Below, in pieces: positions 18,118-27,532 of a DNA stretch of 64,000 bases. The stretch is from Rosettibacter primus. Its GTDB lineage: Bacteria > Bacteroidota > Ignavibacteria > Ignavibacteriales > Melioribacteraceae. Below the pieces are notes generated by a model. It was not told the origin of the DNA. It made no database searches and saw only the letters and a list, made by a program, of their open reading frames with translations. The number at the start of each line of letters is the position of its first letter. Position 1 is the stretch's first letter. Location: assembly GCF_036860675.1 (NCBI RefSeq), contig NZ_JAYKGK010000011.1:1-64000 (forward strand), read 5' to 3'. The translations under genes were made by a program, and so were the position numbers.

Positions 18118-19173
18118 TCACAGAAAACTTTTTACATGATTGTATACCAATGCTGTATTCAATTCTTTGATACACTTGAATTGAATATCCTTGCGGGTAC
18201 ATTTCAATGGTTTAGGGGAATAATAAAAACATGGTGAGCAATCAAGATTTAATGATGCAATTCTGTAATTTGTTTTCCAGGGATGAATGTAATTTGGATT
18301 TGTTGGACCAATAATTGCAACAACATTTAATTTTAATGCAGATGCAATGTGCATTAAACTGGAATCATTTGTTACAAATATGTTGCATCTTTTCATTACT
18401 GCTGCTGTGTGAATTAATGATGATGTATTTACACTAATTGCAGAATGAGAGTTGATTTTTTTAATTACATCTTCTTTTAAGACTTTTTCTTCCGGTCCTC
18501 CAAATACTAAAATTTTTGCTTTGTGTTCTTCAATTAATTTTTTACCAAGTTCAGCAAATTTATCGGTCTCCCATCTTCTTTTATCATGATTTTTTAAGGT
18601 TGAACATCCGGGATGAAAACCAATTACCAATTCATTTTCAGTAATATTTTTTTCTTTAAGAAAATTTTCACCAAACTCTAAATCATCATTTATAAAATTC
18701 AGTATTAGTTCTGAAACATCATTAAATTTTTTGTTCGAAATCAATTCACATAGTTTTATATTTTCTTCAACATTATGAAGATTATCATCTTCCTGAATAC
18801 GAAAGTTGTTCAAAAATCCAAAATTTTGAAAATCTTTTCTGAGATATTTTACGGCTAATCTTTTTTTAGCTCCAATCAAAAAATTAATGATGTTATATTC
18901 TTTTCTATTTGATGGATATACATTTATTGAGATGTCATATTTTTTTCTTAACCTAGAGACAAAGAGAAGTGATTTTATTTTCCCTTCTTTTAAAAATTCC
19001 CAGTAATGAATTTTCGAAATTTCTTTAAGCCGTTCATAAATTTCCTTTACACCTTTATACATAACAAGAGCATCAATTTCAGAAGCTGGAAATTCTTCTT
19101 TTAACTTTTTTAGTGCGGGTGTAAACATTAATGCATCGCCAATTCCGGATAATGCAATAACAAGGATTTTCAT
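18118..19173 (-). CDS. Glycosyltransferase family 9 (heptosyltransferase-like)
   Basis: 351 residues, cytoplasmic or inner-membrane associated. It transfers a sugar, in most relatives ADP-heptose, to lipopolysaccharide core. The start 'KILVIALSGIGDALMFTPAL' is the family's N-terminal Rossmann motif. The C-terminal half holds 'GFHPGCS', 'LVFGGPEE' and 'VTNDSSLMHIASAL' followed by 'IGPTNP', which are the donor-binding features. 'LDCSPCFYYSPKPLKC' near the end is a Cys-rich segment common in this family. It is downstream of the DUF2723 gene and separated from it by a 75-bp gap with a hairpin, so the two may be transcribed together for envelope glycan work. Confidence 0.9.
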   Translation of the reverse strand: MKILVIALSGIGDALMFTPALKKLKEEFPASEIDALVMYKGVKEIYERLKEISKIHYWEFLKEGKIKSLLFVSRLRKKYDISINVYPSNRKEYNIINFLIGAKKRLAVKYLRKDFQNFGFLNNFRIQEDDNLHNVEENIKLCELISNKKFNDVSELILNFINDDLEFGENFLKEKNITENELVIGFHPGCSTLKNHDKRRWETDKFAELGKKLIEEHKAKILVFGGPEEKVLKEDVIKKINSHSAISVNTSSLIHTAAVMKRCNIFVTNDSSLMHIASALKLNVVAIIGPTNPNYIHPWKTNYRIASLNLDCSPCFYYSPKPLKCTRKDIQFKCIKELNTALVYNHVKSFL

Positions 19174-19204
19174 AGTATGAGCGGATTAGTTTTTAACTTA
19201 CACA

Positions 19205-19232
19205 GACGACACAGAAAATAATCTGTGTCGTC
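19205..19232 (-). repeat. 11-bp stem hairpin from an 'ACACAGA' repeat
   Basis: GACGACACAGA and TCTGTGTCGTC pair perfectly across a 6-nt loop, 17 bp downstream of the stop of the DUF2723 gene. No T-run follows on either strand, so it is better read as a small member of the dispersed 'cacagatgacacag' family that may stabilise or stop the transcript. Confidence 0.5.
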
Positions 19233-19248
19233 CATGTTTTAATCAAAT

Positions 19249-22122
19249 TTATTTTATTGTATCACCGGCAAGTCTCTTGTATCTATTCAATAAACTTTTG
19301 ACTGTTTCATCGTTTGGAATATAAGCAGCAAGTTGATTTAATACATCAATTGCTTCTCTATACATTTTCAAATTCTCATAATGAGTAAGAAGTATGTCAT
19401 AAGGATTATTCCAGCTTGTAAAATCCTGTGGATTTTGCTTAAGCACTTTTTTAGCAGTCTCAATTAATTCCTTAGCATAAATTGTATAATCCTTCATATC
19501 ACCTGCAGCATAATATAGACGTGCAATATCATGTTGAATTCTGTAATCAATTGGAATAACACTTCTTGGAATTTTCTTTTCCATCATATTAAGTGTTTCG
19601 ATTGTTTTGGTGCTGTCTTTAAGTTGATACAGATAATGAATTGCAAGTCTTAAAAATGTATTTCTATAATTCTGAACAAGACGTTCATGATTTTCATCAA
19701 AGAAAATAGTTTTATCATTCAAGCCTCTAAATTTAAAACCGGGACGATAAGTTTTACTGAAACCTTCTGGTTCATCAAACAACTGTTTTCTAACAATTGG
19801 TTCACTTATATATTCAAAAGTTTGCGAAGCGAACTTCTTAGGCACAACTCTTAATGCAACTCCTTCCAATTGCATATAGTCCTGCAAACCAAGTTTACTA
19901 TCTTCTGAACAGGTCATTGCAAAATAAACTGGTCTTTTCCATTTACTCTGCATTATAATATCAAGAACTGCTAAGTCCTGAACACGAATTGCTTTTATAT
20001 TTCCATATTGAACAGGACTATCCATTCGCCATGTAATCTTTCCTTTTTTAATTACAGAAGTATCTGTAATTCCCCATTCTTTTATAATATCTTCTGGAAC
20101 TGGAATTGACATTTCAACTGGTTCCCATCTTTGAACTGTAAGCTGGTCAATTTCATCATCAGTAAAACTCATTGCAACTTTTTCAGCACCATAAGGAGAA
20201 GTATTTTTTAATTGTTTAATGTACCATGGAGTATTAAGCAAACTCAAATTAGCAATTCGAACATCGCGTCTTACACCTTCAACATCCTGCAGATACCATA
20301 GCGGGAATGTATCATTATCTCCATTTGTGAAGAGTATTGCATTTGGAGCAACACTTTGCAAAAGGTTGTAAGCATAATCCCAGGGCACATAATTTCTTGA
20401 ACGGTCATGCTCAAAATAATTTACACGCAGCATATTGGCAGGAACAGTAATAAAGCCAAAAAGGAGAAGAATTATAACTGCAGGTGTAAGATTTTTTATT
20501 TTATCAAATTTTTCATAAAGCAATTCAATCAATCCGCGCATTCCAATTGCAATCCATAATGAAAATACAAAGAAAGCCCCGACATAAAAATAATCTCTTT
20601 CACGCGGTTGAGGTTCCTGTTGATTCTGATAAAATGCTGTTAGGTAACCAAGGAAAATAAACATTACAAGAAAGACAGATGCCATTTTCCAATCTTTTCT
20701 GAAATGGAAATACAAACCAAATAGACCAATGAAAAATGGAATGCCATATAAATCAGTCCAATCAATACCGCTGTCCTGATAAGTCGAAACTCTTCCAATA
20801 TAATTCCAGAATAAATATCGATTAAACATATGGTCCATTTGATAGCGAAGCAGAAAATCGAGGTCACTCGAATAATTTGTATAAATTGCCTGCTGGTGTG
20901 GTTCATTAGAAAATCTTCTTTTGAAAATCGGGAAATCACCATACTGTTCACGATTTAAATAAGATTCAAGTTCAGTAAAAGTTTTTGGACTGTTCATATT
21001 GATTGGTGTTTCCTGATTAGCACGAATAATAATCATTGCATAAGTTGTAATGCCAATCATTGCAAAGAATGCACATTTAAATATCAAATTTAATGTTGGT
21101 TTTTTATTTTTTGCTGTCCAGTAAATTCCAAAACCCAATATTGCAAACAGAAGTATTGAGACAATAATATCAAGTATATAATCATTTCCAGCGATGATTG
21201 TAATCAGCTTTGGAACATATTTAACAATTCCTGGATAAACTGCTACAAGAGCAATACCACCAATAATAATTGGAATATAGAATGAACTTCGTTGAAATAT
21301 TTTTTTGTAAAGAGCACCCATGAACATAATACTTACAACAGCAAAGACCATCCAAAATCTCATATCAATTTGTTGATATTGCTCATAAGATGGTGGAGTG
21401 GATTCATTTTGTGAAGCCCACATCATAAATGCAATTGCTAAAATTATAATTGAATGGATTACAAAAATTATCCCGGTTTTTTTAAGAACTTCTTCATCAG
21501 TAACATATTTTCTAAATATTACAACCATTACAATTGGAACAATTGCAAGCACTGACATTAAATGAACACCAGTTGATAGACCAATAAGGTATGCAATAAG
21601 AATTAAATATTTTTCATTATCAGGCTGGTCAGCTTTTTCATTCCATAAAATCATCAACCAGATTACAAATGCAATGAAGAAAGTTGAAGTTGCATAAACT
21701 TCTGCTTCGACTGCATTAAACCAGAAAGTATCGCTGAAAGAAAGTGACAGAGCACCAATGGCAGCAGAAAGATAAGTTGCAAGAGCATCAATTAAATTCT
21801 CAGGTTCTTTTTTTCTATAATTCTGGATTAATTTAACGGCTATCAAATATAAAAACATTACAGAAAAGGCACTTGCCAGAACAGAAATCATATTGACCCG
21901 CAAACCAATATTTTCTGCAAAAGGAATCATCGAAAAAACTCTGCCGAGAATCAAAAAGAATGGAGTGCCGGGAGGATGAGGAACTTGCATTGCATACGAA
22001 GAAGCAATAAACTCACCGCAATCCCAGAATGAAACTGAAGGTTGAACAGTAGAAATGAAAACAAAAAGACTGATTAAAAAAACAATTCCTGCAATAATTC
22101 GATTTAATATTTTGTAATTCAT
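19249..22122 (-). CDS. DUF2723 multi-spanning membrane glycosyltransferase-like protein (TMEM260 family)
   Basis: 957 residues. It begins with a transmembrane helix and the family's signature 'SFWDCGEFIASSYAMQVPHP' (residues 30-49), which resembles the acidic catalytic loop of GT-C protein O-glycosyltransferases. At least ten more hydrophobic helices run to about residue 560 (for example 115-155, 175-205, 220-240, 255-375, 455-560). The C-terminal 400 residues are soluble, with a helical TPR-like end (about 820-950). DUF2723 proteins are widespread in Bacteroidota and proposed to add sugars to exported proteins. The neighbours (GT9, GT2) fit a role in surface glycosylation. The 81-residue gene just upstream is probably in the same transcript. 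Confidence 0.88.
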   Translation of the reverse strand: MNYKILNRIIAGIVFLISLFVFISTVQPSVSFWDCGEFIASSYAMQVPHPPGTPFFLILGRVFSMIPFAENIGLRVNMISVLASAFSVMFLYLIAVKLIQNYRKKEPENLIDALATYLSAAIGALSLSFSDTFWFNAVEAEVYATSTFFIAFVIWLMILWNEKADQPDNEKYLILIAYLIGLSTGVHLMSVLAIVPIVMVVIFRKYVTDEEVLKKTGIIFVIHSIIILAIAFMMWASQNESTPPSYEQYQQIDMRFWMVFAVVSIMFMGALYKKIFQRSSFYIPIIIGGIALVAVYPGIVKYVPKLITIIAGNDYILDIIVSILLFAILGFGIYWTAKNKKPTLNLIFKCAFFAMIGITTYAMIIIRANQETPINMNSPKTFTELESYLNREQYGDFPIFKRRFSNEPHQQAIYTNYSSDLDFLLRYQMDHMFNRYLFWNYIGRVSTYQDSGIDWTDLYGIPFFIGLFGLYFHFRKDWKMASVFLVMFIFLGYLTAFYQNQQEPQPRERDYFYVGAFFVFSLWIAIGMRGLIELLYEKFDKIKNLTPAVIILLLFGFITVPANMLRVNYFEHDRSRNYVPWDYAYNLLQSVAPNAILFTNGDNDTFPLWYLQDVEGVRRDVRIANLSLLNTPWYIKQLKNTSPYGAEKVAMSFTDDEIDQLTVQRWEPVEMSIPVPEDIIKEWGITDTSVIKKGKITWRMDSPVQYGNIKAIRVQDLAVLDIIMQSKWKRPVYFAMTCSEDSKLGLQDYMQLEGVALRVVPKKFASQTFEYISEPIVRKQLFDEPEGFSKTYRPGFKFRGLNDKTIFFDENHERLVQNYRNTFLRLAIHYLYQLKDSTKTIETLNMMEKKIPRSVIPIDYRIQHDIARLYYAAGDMKDYTIYAKELIETAKKVLKQNPQDFTSWNNPYDILLTHYENLKMYREAIDVLNQLAAYIPNDETVKSLLNRYKRLAGDTIK

Positions 22123-22142
22123 TTTACCACCACAAATTTTTA

Positions 22143-22388
22143 TTAGGAGGATTGATTATTGGAATTATTATCTGACTTTTTAAATAAATAATCATAATTC
22201 TTTTTTTCGCGATTGACATGATATTTCATATAAAGTGATTTTAATTTTTCCAAAGAGAGTTTGTCGAGGTCTTCATCATCTTTGTGCCGCTTGAGCAGCA
22301 TTTTATATTCTTCCAGTTCTTTTGGCTCAAATTTTCTTTCATACTTTTTTAAGATTTCAAAATAATTCTTTTGCTCTCGAGAACTCAT
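22143..22388 (-). CDS. Small charged helical protein of unknown function
   Basis: 81 residues, rich in Lys/Glu/Asp, predicted to be mostly helical ('KKYERKFEPKELEEYKMLLK', then 'DKLSLEKLKSLYMKYH'), with a polar Asn/Ser tail. No signal peptide or membrane segment, and I do not recognise a family. It ends 20 bp before the DUF2723 gene on the same strand and opens close to a divergent GT2 gene, so it is probably the first gene of the DUF2723 transcript. Base usage matches its neighbours. Confidence 0.6.
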   Translation of the reverse strand: MSSREQKNYFEILKKYERKFEPKELEEYKMLLKRHKDDEDLDKLSLEKLKSLYMKYHVNREKKNYDYLFKKSDNNSNNQSS

Positions 22389-22452
22389 TTTATGTCTTCT
22401 TTGTTGTTAAATTAATAAGTGAAATTAATTAAAAATTAGTTCAATAAAAAAC

Positions 22453-22460
22453 TATATTTG
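22453..22460 (+). promoter_or_regulatory. Candidate -7 box upstream of the GT2 gene
   Basis: TATATTTG, an exact TAnnTTTG match, lies 23 bp before the ATG at 22484. No clear -33 TTTG is seen at the expected distance. Confidence 0.35.
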
Positions 22461-22483
22461 AATTAAACTAAATTCATTTTTTT

Positions 22484-23125
22484 ATGATGCAAGTTTACAA
22501 AAATTATCATCCTGATGTTTCAATAATTCTTCCGACTTATAACAGAAAAAATTATCTCGAACGAGCAATTGAATCTGTAATTAAACAAACTTATAAAAAC
22601 TGGGAATTAATTATTGTTGATGATGGAAGCATTGATGATTCAATTAAATTGCTTGATAAATATATTCTCAGTTACGAAAACATTAGATACCTGAGACATT
22701 CAAACAGAAAAACCCCTCTTACAACAAATGCAGGCATTCAAGCCTCGGTAGGAAATTTTATTACATTCTTAGGAAGTGATGATGAATATAAACCCGAGCA
22801 TTTAAGCTTAAGAATTGAATTTATGAATAATAATCCGGAAATAGATTTAATTCATGGTGGAGTTGAAATAATTGGGCCTCCTTATGTTAAAGACAAAAAT
22901 GATTTAACAAAATTAATTCATCTTTCAGAATGTATTATTGGAGGAACATTTTTTGGTAAAAGAAAAGTATTTTTTGAATTAAATGGATTTCAAAACTTAA
23001 AATACAGCGATGACTCTGATTTTTTTGAACGAGCAGTAAAGATATTTAAAATCAAAAAAGTAGATTTTCCAACTTACATTTATTACAGAGACACACCTGA
23101 CAGTATCTGTTCAACTATAGAGTAA
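22484..23125 (+). CDS. Family 2 glycosyltransferase
   Basis: 213 residues, short for GT2 but complete. 'DVSIILPTYNRKNYLERAIE' opens the GT-A fold (residues 9-28), 'LIIVDDGSIDD' gives the nucleotide-sugar Asp near 45, and 'FLGSDDEYKPEH' near 92 is the DXD-type metal site. The catalytic base region lies around 'YSDDSDFFERA'. The enzyme is probably soluble or peripheral, using a nucleotide sugar for cell-surface glycan. The second ATG (22487) could also serve as the start. It is convergent with the membrane protein gene at 23140 and divergent from the 81-residue gene. Confidence 0.88.
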   Translation: MMQVYKNYHPDVSIILPTYNRKNYLERAIESVIKQTYKNWELIIVDDGSIDDSIKLLDKYILSYENIRYLRHSNRKTPLTTNAGIQASVGNFITFLGSDDEYKPEHLSLRIEFMNNNPEIDLIHGGVEIIGPPYVKDKNDLTKLIHLSECIIGGTFFGKRKVFFELNGFQNLKYSDDSDFFERAVKIFKIKKVDFPTYIYYRDTPDSICSTIE

Positions 23126-23139
23126 AATTTTTAGTAAAT

Positions 23140-23667
23140 TTAGTTTAACTTGCTTTCCTTCCTAAACACAATAAATGTATATAATGAAATTGCCAGTGCA
23201 ACTATTAGCTGTAAATAAATTGGAGTGGATACAATTTCACCAGTCATCAAACCAAGTGTAATCAATAAAAATTTTATTGCATAATAATAAAACTTGCTCA
23301 TTACAATACTTAAGAACATTGCAATAAAATTATTATTTAACTTTTGTGACAATAAAAAGAAAAGATAAACATTCAACATCAATTCAGTAGAAATGAGTAC
23401 TGCTTTGGGTAGTGCCGGATGGCTTGAAATAAAGAATGAAAAGAATGGCAAAACAAATGAAAGTATATATGCATTTTTCTTAGTAGTATAAAGCAAAGAT
23501 ATCAGCAACATAATTCTCATTGGTTCCAATAAATATAAAGGAATACTGAGTAAGTGCGACAAAGCAGGTGTTAAAGTGATTACAGACAGTGCTATCAAAT
23601 CAAAAGCAATGTTTCTTATTTTGCTTTCACTTAATAAAATTGTACTGGTATTCATTTCTTCATCCAT
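23140..23667 (-). CDS. Integral membrane protein, ECF transporter S-component-like
   Basis: 175 residues with five to six hydrophobic helices (about 18-50, 52-85, 90-112, 116-140, 150-170). 'LEPMRIMLLISLLY' and 'SSHPALPKAVLISTELMLNVYLFFLL' resemble the conserved Pro/Glu segments of substrate-binding S components in energy-coupling-factor vitamin importers. No ATPase or T component is adjacent, which is normal for group II ECF systems. Substrate unknown. It could instead be an unrelated small membrane protein. The start at 23667 is preceded by an A-rich leader with no strong ribosome site. Confidence 0.5.
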   Translation of the reverse strand: MDEEMNTSTILLSESKIRNIAFDLIALSVITLTPALSHLLSIPLYLLEPMRIMLLISLLYTTKKNAYILSFVLPFFSFFISSHPALPKAVLISTELMLNVYLFFLLSQKLNNNFIAMFLSIVMSKFYYYAIKFLLITLGLMTGEIVSTPIYLQLIVALAISLYTFIVFRKESKLN

Positions 23668-23746
23668 TATTTTTTTGTAAATTTTGGATACAATATAATA
23701 TATATCAATCTTTTAATGAAAGGAATTTTATTAACGGAGGAAAAAA

Positions 23747-24670
23747 ATGAAGCGCAGAGAATTTATTAGAAAAGGCATTCAAGCAGGAACTATTTTAAGT
23801 GCATCATTAACATTCCCTGGATTTATAAATAATTTAGTTTCAAAAGAAACATATTCATCTTTACCATATGACCTAATCGCAATAAAAGGTGGCGAACCCG
23901 ATAGAATGTTTGATGAGGGAATTAAGTCTTTAGGCGGCATAAAAGCATTTGTTAAAAAAAATCAAACAGTATTAATAAAGCCAAACATTGGCTGGGATGT
24001 TGTTCCTGAACGCGCCGGTAATACAAACCCAAAACTTGTAGCAAGAGTAATTGAACATTGCTATAATGCAGGGGCAAAAAAGGTTTATGTATTCGACCAT
24101 ACATGTGACGACTGGAGAAGATGTTATTCAAACAGCGGAATTGAAAAAGCAGTTAAAAATGCAGGTGGAGAAATTGTGCCTGCAAACAGCGAAAGCTATT
24201 ATCAAAATGTTGAAATTAAAAAAGGCAGGAAACTAAAAAAAGATAAAGTTCACGAACTTTTGCTTGAATGCGATGTTTTTATCAATATGCCTATCTTAAA
24301 ACATCATGGCTCTACTAGATTAACTATATGCATGAAAAACCTTATGGGAACTGTATGGGACAGAGGGTACTGGCATAGGACAGATTTACATCAATGCATA
24401 GCAGATTTCAGCACATTCAGAAAACCAGATTTAAATGTTGTTGATGCATATTATGTATTGAAGAGCAACGGACCTCGAGGAGTGTCTATGGCAGATGTAG
24501 TCATAATGAAATCACAAATAATTTCTACAGATATAGTTGCCGCCGATGCAGCAGCTGCAAAATTATTTGGCATCGACCCTAATGAAATTTCATACATTAA
24601 TTTAGCTTATGATTTAGGAGTAGGTAATAAAAATCTTGATTCTCTTAAAATTAACAGAATAATTCTCTGA
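23747..24670 (+). CDS. Tat-exported DUF362 protein
   Basis: 307 residues. The N-terminus 'MKRREFIRKGIQAG' is a twin-arginine signal, so the folded, probably cofactor-bearing protein goes to the periplasm. The DUF362 core shows 'VLIKPNIGWDVVPERAGNTN', 'VFDHTCDDW', 'INMPILKHHGSTRLTICMKN' and 'MGTVWDRG'. A good ribosome site (GGAGG) is 8 nt before the ATG. It is followed after 1 bp by a polyferredoxin gene and then by an iron-dependent alcohol dehydrogenase gene. DUF362 is often fused or adjacent to 4Fe-4S ferredoxins; the reaction is not known. A role in periplasmic electron transfer is inference from context. Confidence 0.88.
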   Translation: MKRREFIRKGIQAGTILSASLTFPGFINNLVSKETYSSLPYDLIAIKGGEPDRMFDEGIKSLGGIKAFVKKNQTVLIKPNIGWDVVPERAGNTNPKLVARVIEHCYNAGAKKVYVFDHTCDDWRRCYSNSGIEKAVKNAGGEIVPANSESYYQNVEIKKGRKLKKDKVHELLLECDVFINMPILKHHGSTRLTICMKNLMGTVWDRGYWHRTDLHQCIADFSTFRKPDLNVVDAYYVLKSNGPRGVSMADVVIMKSQIISTDIVAADAAAAKLFGIDPNEISYINLAYDLGVGNKNLDSLKINRIIL

Positions 24671-24671
24671 T

Positions 24672-26246
24672 ATGAATACATCATTGCTCAGAAAATTCCG
24701 GATTGTTTTTTCTATTTTATTTTTTATTCCAACTACAATAATTCTTGTTGATTTTACAGAACAAATTCCGGCTTCATTTACAAAATATGTTCTTTACTTT
24801 CAATTTGTCCCCTCTCTGTTAAAGTCTCTTGCTGTATTCACTGTCTTTACAAGCGGTTTTATTATGATATTTTTATTAACAATTCTCTTTGGAAGAATAT
24901 ACTGCTCAACAATTTGTCCACTTGGATTTTTGCAGGATATAATTAACTATATTGCAAAGAAAATTAAAAAAAGAAAAAGAAGATTCGAATTCTTGAAAGA
25001 ACAAAAAATATTAAGATGGTCATTTCTTGGAATTTGTGTTCTTTTATTTTTATCAGGAATTGCTCTTGGAATAAATTTACTTGACCCTTATAGCATTTAC
25101 GGCAGAATCGCTGGAAATATTTTTAGACCTATATTAATAGGCGTCAATAATACTTTAGCAAATATTTTATCTAATATAAAAATTTATTCTTTATATCCTT
25201 ACGAAATAAAGTCTTTTAATTTAATTCCATTTATTATAACAATTTGTTTTTTTATCCTCATTGGTTATTTATCATATAAAAAAGGAAGATTATACTGTAA
25301 TACAGTTTGTCCTGTGGGAACATTACTGGGATTTATTTCAAAATTTTCTTTTTTCAAAATAATTATCAAAGATGAAGAATGTTTAAGTTGTGGATTATGT
25401 GAACGCGATTGCAAAGCAAATTGTATAGATAGTGAATTAAAAACTGTGGATATGTCAAGATGTGTTGCTTGTTTTGATTGCATTTCATTATGTCCAACTC
25501 AAGGCATCACATTTGGAATAAAGAATGAAAAAAAAGAGAAACAGGAAGTTGAAATAATTAATGAATCAAAAAGAAAATTTTTACTTTCAACTGGAATATA
25601 TTTAGCATCGCTATCTTCAATATTTGCTCAGGTTAAAAAACAAATTGTTGTAACAAAGCCGAGCACAGTACCAATATTTAGAAAAAATGCTGTATCACCC
25701 CCGGGTTCAATCAGCATAAAAAGATTTAATTCAATTTGTACTGCATGCCATTTGTGTGTAAGTTCATGTCCAACTCAAGTACTTCAACCTTCTTTTCTGG
25801 AATATGGATTTATTGGAATGCTTCAACCAAGATTAAATAACGAAGCTGGCTTCTGTAATTTTGATTGCAATATTTGCGGGGAGGTATGTCCAACCGGTGC
25901 AATTTTACCCATAGAGATAGAAAAGAAAAAATTAACACAAATTGGTAAAGCAAAATTTATTAAAGATAACTGCATTGTTAATACTCAAAAAACTGATTGC
26001 GGTGCATGTTCAGAACATTGTCCCACAAAAGCAGTTCATATGATACCATTCGAAAAAAATTTATTCATTCCTGAAGTTCGAGAAGAATATTGCATTGGGT
26101 GCGGTGCATGTGAATATGCATGTCCCGTAAAACCATACAAAGCAATTTATGTTGAAGGAAATGTTTATCATCAAATTGCCAAAAAGAATCTTGAAGAACA
26201 AAAACCACAGCAAAAAATTGATTATAAGGAAGAGTTTCCTTTCTAA
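24672..26246 (+). CDS. NapH-like membrane 4Fe-4S protein fused to a polyferredoxin
   Basis: 524 residues. The N-terminal part has about five membrane helices with the two NapH-type motifs GRIYCSTICPLGF (74-86) and GRLYCNTVCPVGT (about 205-217), then two ferredoxin motifs (CLSCGLCERDC near 236; CVACFDCISLCP near 264). A Tat-like hydrophobic signal 'KRKFLLSTGIYLASLSSIFA' (about 300-320) then starts a second half resembling NapG, with four more clusters (CTACHLCVSSCP near 357, CNICGEVCP near 398, CGACSEHCP near 443, CIGCGACEYACP near 475). It reads as a NapH-NapG fusion that passes electrons across the membrane. No nitrate reductase is nearby, so the DUF362 protein encoded 1 bp upstream is its likely partner. 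Confidence 0.85.
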   Translation: MNTSLLRKFRIVFSILFFIPTTIILVDFTEQIPASFTKYVLYFQFVPSLLKSLAVFTVFTSGFIMIFLLTILFGRIYCSTICPLGFLQDIINYIAKKIKKRKRRFEFLKEQKILRWSFLGICVLLFLSGIALGINLLDPYSIYGRIAGNIFRPILIGVNNTLANILSNIKIYSLYPYEIKSFNLIPFIITICFFILIGYLSYKKGRLYCNTVCPVGTLLGFISKFSFFKIIIKDEECLSCGLCERDCKANCIDSELKTVDMSRCVACFDCISLCPTQGITFGIKNEKKEKQEVEIINESKRKFLLSTGIYLASLSSIFAQVKKQIVVTKPSTVPIFRKNAVSPPGSISIKRFNSICTACHLCVSSCPTQVLQPSFLEYGFIGMLQPRLNNEAGFCNFDCNICGEVCPTGAILPIEIEKKKLTQIGKAKFIKDNCIVNTQKTDCGACSEHCPTKAVHMIPFEKNLFIPEVREEYCIGCGACEYACPVKPYKAIYVEGNVYHQIAKKNLEEQKPQQKIDYKEEFPF

Positions 26247-26291
26247 TTTTTATTTTTGCAAAATGAATTTAATATAAAAAAGGAGTTAAGT

Positions 26292-27440
26292 ATGAATAAC
26301 TTTATATATCATAATCCAGTTAAAATAGTTTTTGGGAAAGGGACAATTAAAGGACTGTCTTCCCTTATTCCAAAAGATTCAAATATATTAATGACTTACG
26401 GCGGCGGTTCAATAAAAAAGAATGGAGTTTATGAACAGGTAAAAGAAGCTCTCAAAGATTTTAATTTACATGAGTTCGGAGGAATTGAACCAAATCCCAA
26501 ATATGAAACATTAATGAAAGCTGTTGATATCTGTAAAAATTCTAAAATAGATTTTCTATTAAGTGTAGGGGGAGGTTCTGTTCTTGATGGAACAAAATTT
26601 ATTGCTGTAGCATCTTTGTATGAAGATGGAGACCCGTGGGATATTTTATCAAAAGGTGTTGAACCAAAAAATGCTATTCCGCTCGGAAGTGTTTTAACAT
26701 TGCCGGCTACTGGTTCAGAAATGAATATGTTTGCTGTTATATCTCGTGAATCAACACAAGAAAAACTTGCTTTTGGTCATCCACTTGTTTATCCCCGATT
26801 TTCAATTTTAGACCCTGAAACAACTTTTACTTTATCTGAATGGCAAACAGCTAATGGAATTGTTGATACTTTTGTTCATGTAACAGAACAATACATGACT
26901 TACCCCGTGAATGCGATTGTTCAGGATAAATTTGCAGAAGCATTATTAAAAATATTGATTGAAGAAGGACCAAAGGCATTAAAAAATCCAACTGATTATA
27001 ATGTGCGAGCAAATTTAATGTGGACTGCTACTCAAGCTCTTAATGGAAATATTGGCTGTGGTGTTCCTCAAGACTGGGCAACTCATTCAATTGGTCATGA
27101 ATTAACAGCATTTTATGGACTTGACCATGCAAGAACATTAGCAATTGTTTTACCCGGTGTGTGGAAACATCAAAAGAATAATAAAGAAGATAAATTAAAA
27201 CAATATGCAAAGAATGTATGGAATTATGAAGGGGATGATGCTGCCGACAAGGCAATAGAAATGACCGAAGAATTTTTCCGTTCACTCGGCATGAAAACAA
27301 AACTCAAAGAAAATGGAATTGGAACAGAAAAATTTGATGAGATTGCACAGAGATTCGAAGAAAGAAATCAAAAACTTGGTGAACATGAAAATATTGGCAA
27401 AAAAGAAGTAATTGAAATTTTACAGCTCTGTTTAGAATAA
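26292..27440 (+). CDS. Iron-containing alcohol dehydrogenase (YqhD/butanol dehydrogenase type)
   Basis: About 382 residues, cytoplasmic, NAD(P)H-dependent interconversion of alcohols and aldehydes. The ATG at 26292 is chosen because AAAGGAG lies 7 nt upstream; an in-frame TTG at 26256 adds 12 unlikely residues. Nucleotide-binding 'SVGGGSVLDGTKFIA' (near 92) is followed by 'LPATGSEMN', and the metal-binding residues are in 'DTFVHVTEQY' and 'HSIGHELTAFYGLDHARTLA'. The extra 'NGNIGCGVPQDWATHSIGHE' context is typical of the YqhD group, which prefers NADPH and scavenges short aldehydes. It follows the DUF362/polyferredoxin pair by 45 bp on the same strand. Confidence 0.92.
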   Translation: MNNFIYHNPVKIVFGKGTIKGLSSLIPKDSNILMTYGGGSIKKNGVYEQVKEALKDFNLHEFGGIEPNPKYETLMKAVDICKNSKIDFLLSVGGGSVLDGTKFIAVASLYEDGDPWDILSKGVEPKNAIPLGSVLTLPATGSEMNMFAVISRESTQEKLAFGHPLVYPRFSILDPETTFTLSEWQTANGIVDTFVHVTEQYMTYPVNAIVQDKFAEALLKILIEEGPKALKNPTDYNVRANLMWTATQALNGNIGCGVPQDWATHSIGHELTAFYGLDHARTLAIVLPGVWKHQKNNKEDKLKQYAKNVWNYEGDDAADKAIEMTEEFFRSLGMKTKLKENGIGTEKFDEIAQRFEERNQKLGEHENIGKKEVIEILQLCLE

Positions 27441-27454
27441 TTTTTACTTTTGGT

Positions 27455-27503
27455 AAAAAAGGATGGCACAGATTGAAAAGTTGTGCTGTTATTTGTGCCA
27501 TCC
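27455..27503 (-). terminator. Rho-independent terminator of hemL
   Basis: GGATGGCACA (27461-27470) and TGTGCCATCC (27494-27503) pair perfectly over 10 bp. On the minus strand the stem is followed by TTTTTT (27460-27455). It begins 30 bp past the hemL stop. The stem may also end transcripts of the convergent dehydrogenase gene. Confidence 0.8.
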
Positions 27504-27532
27504 AAAATTTCTATAGTTGTATGGAAATTTTT

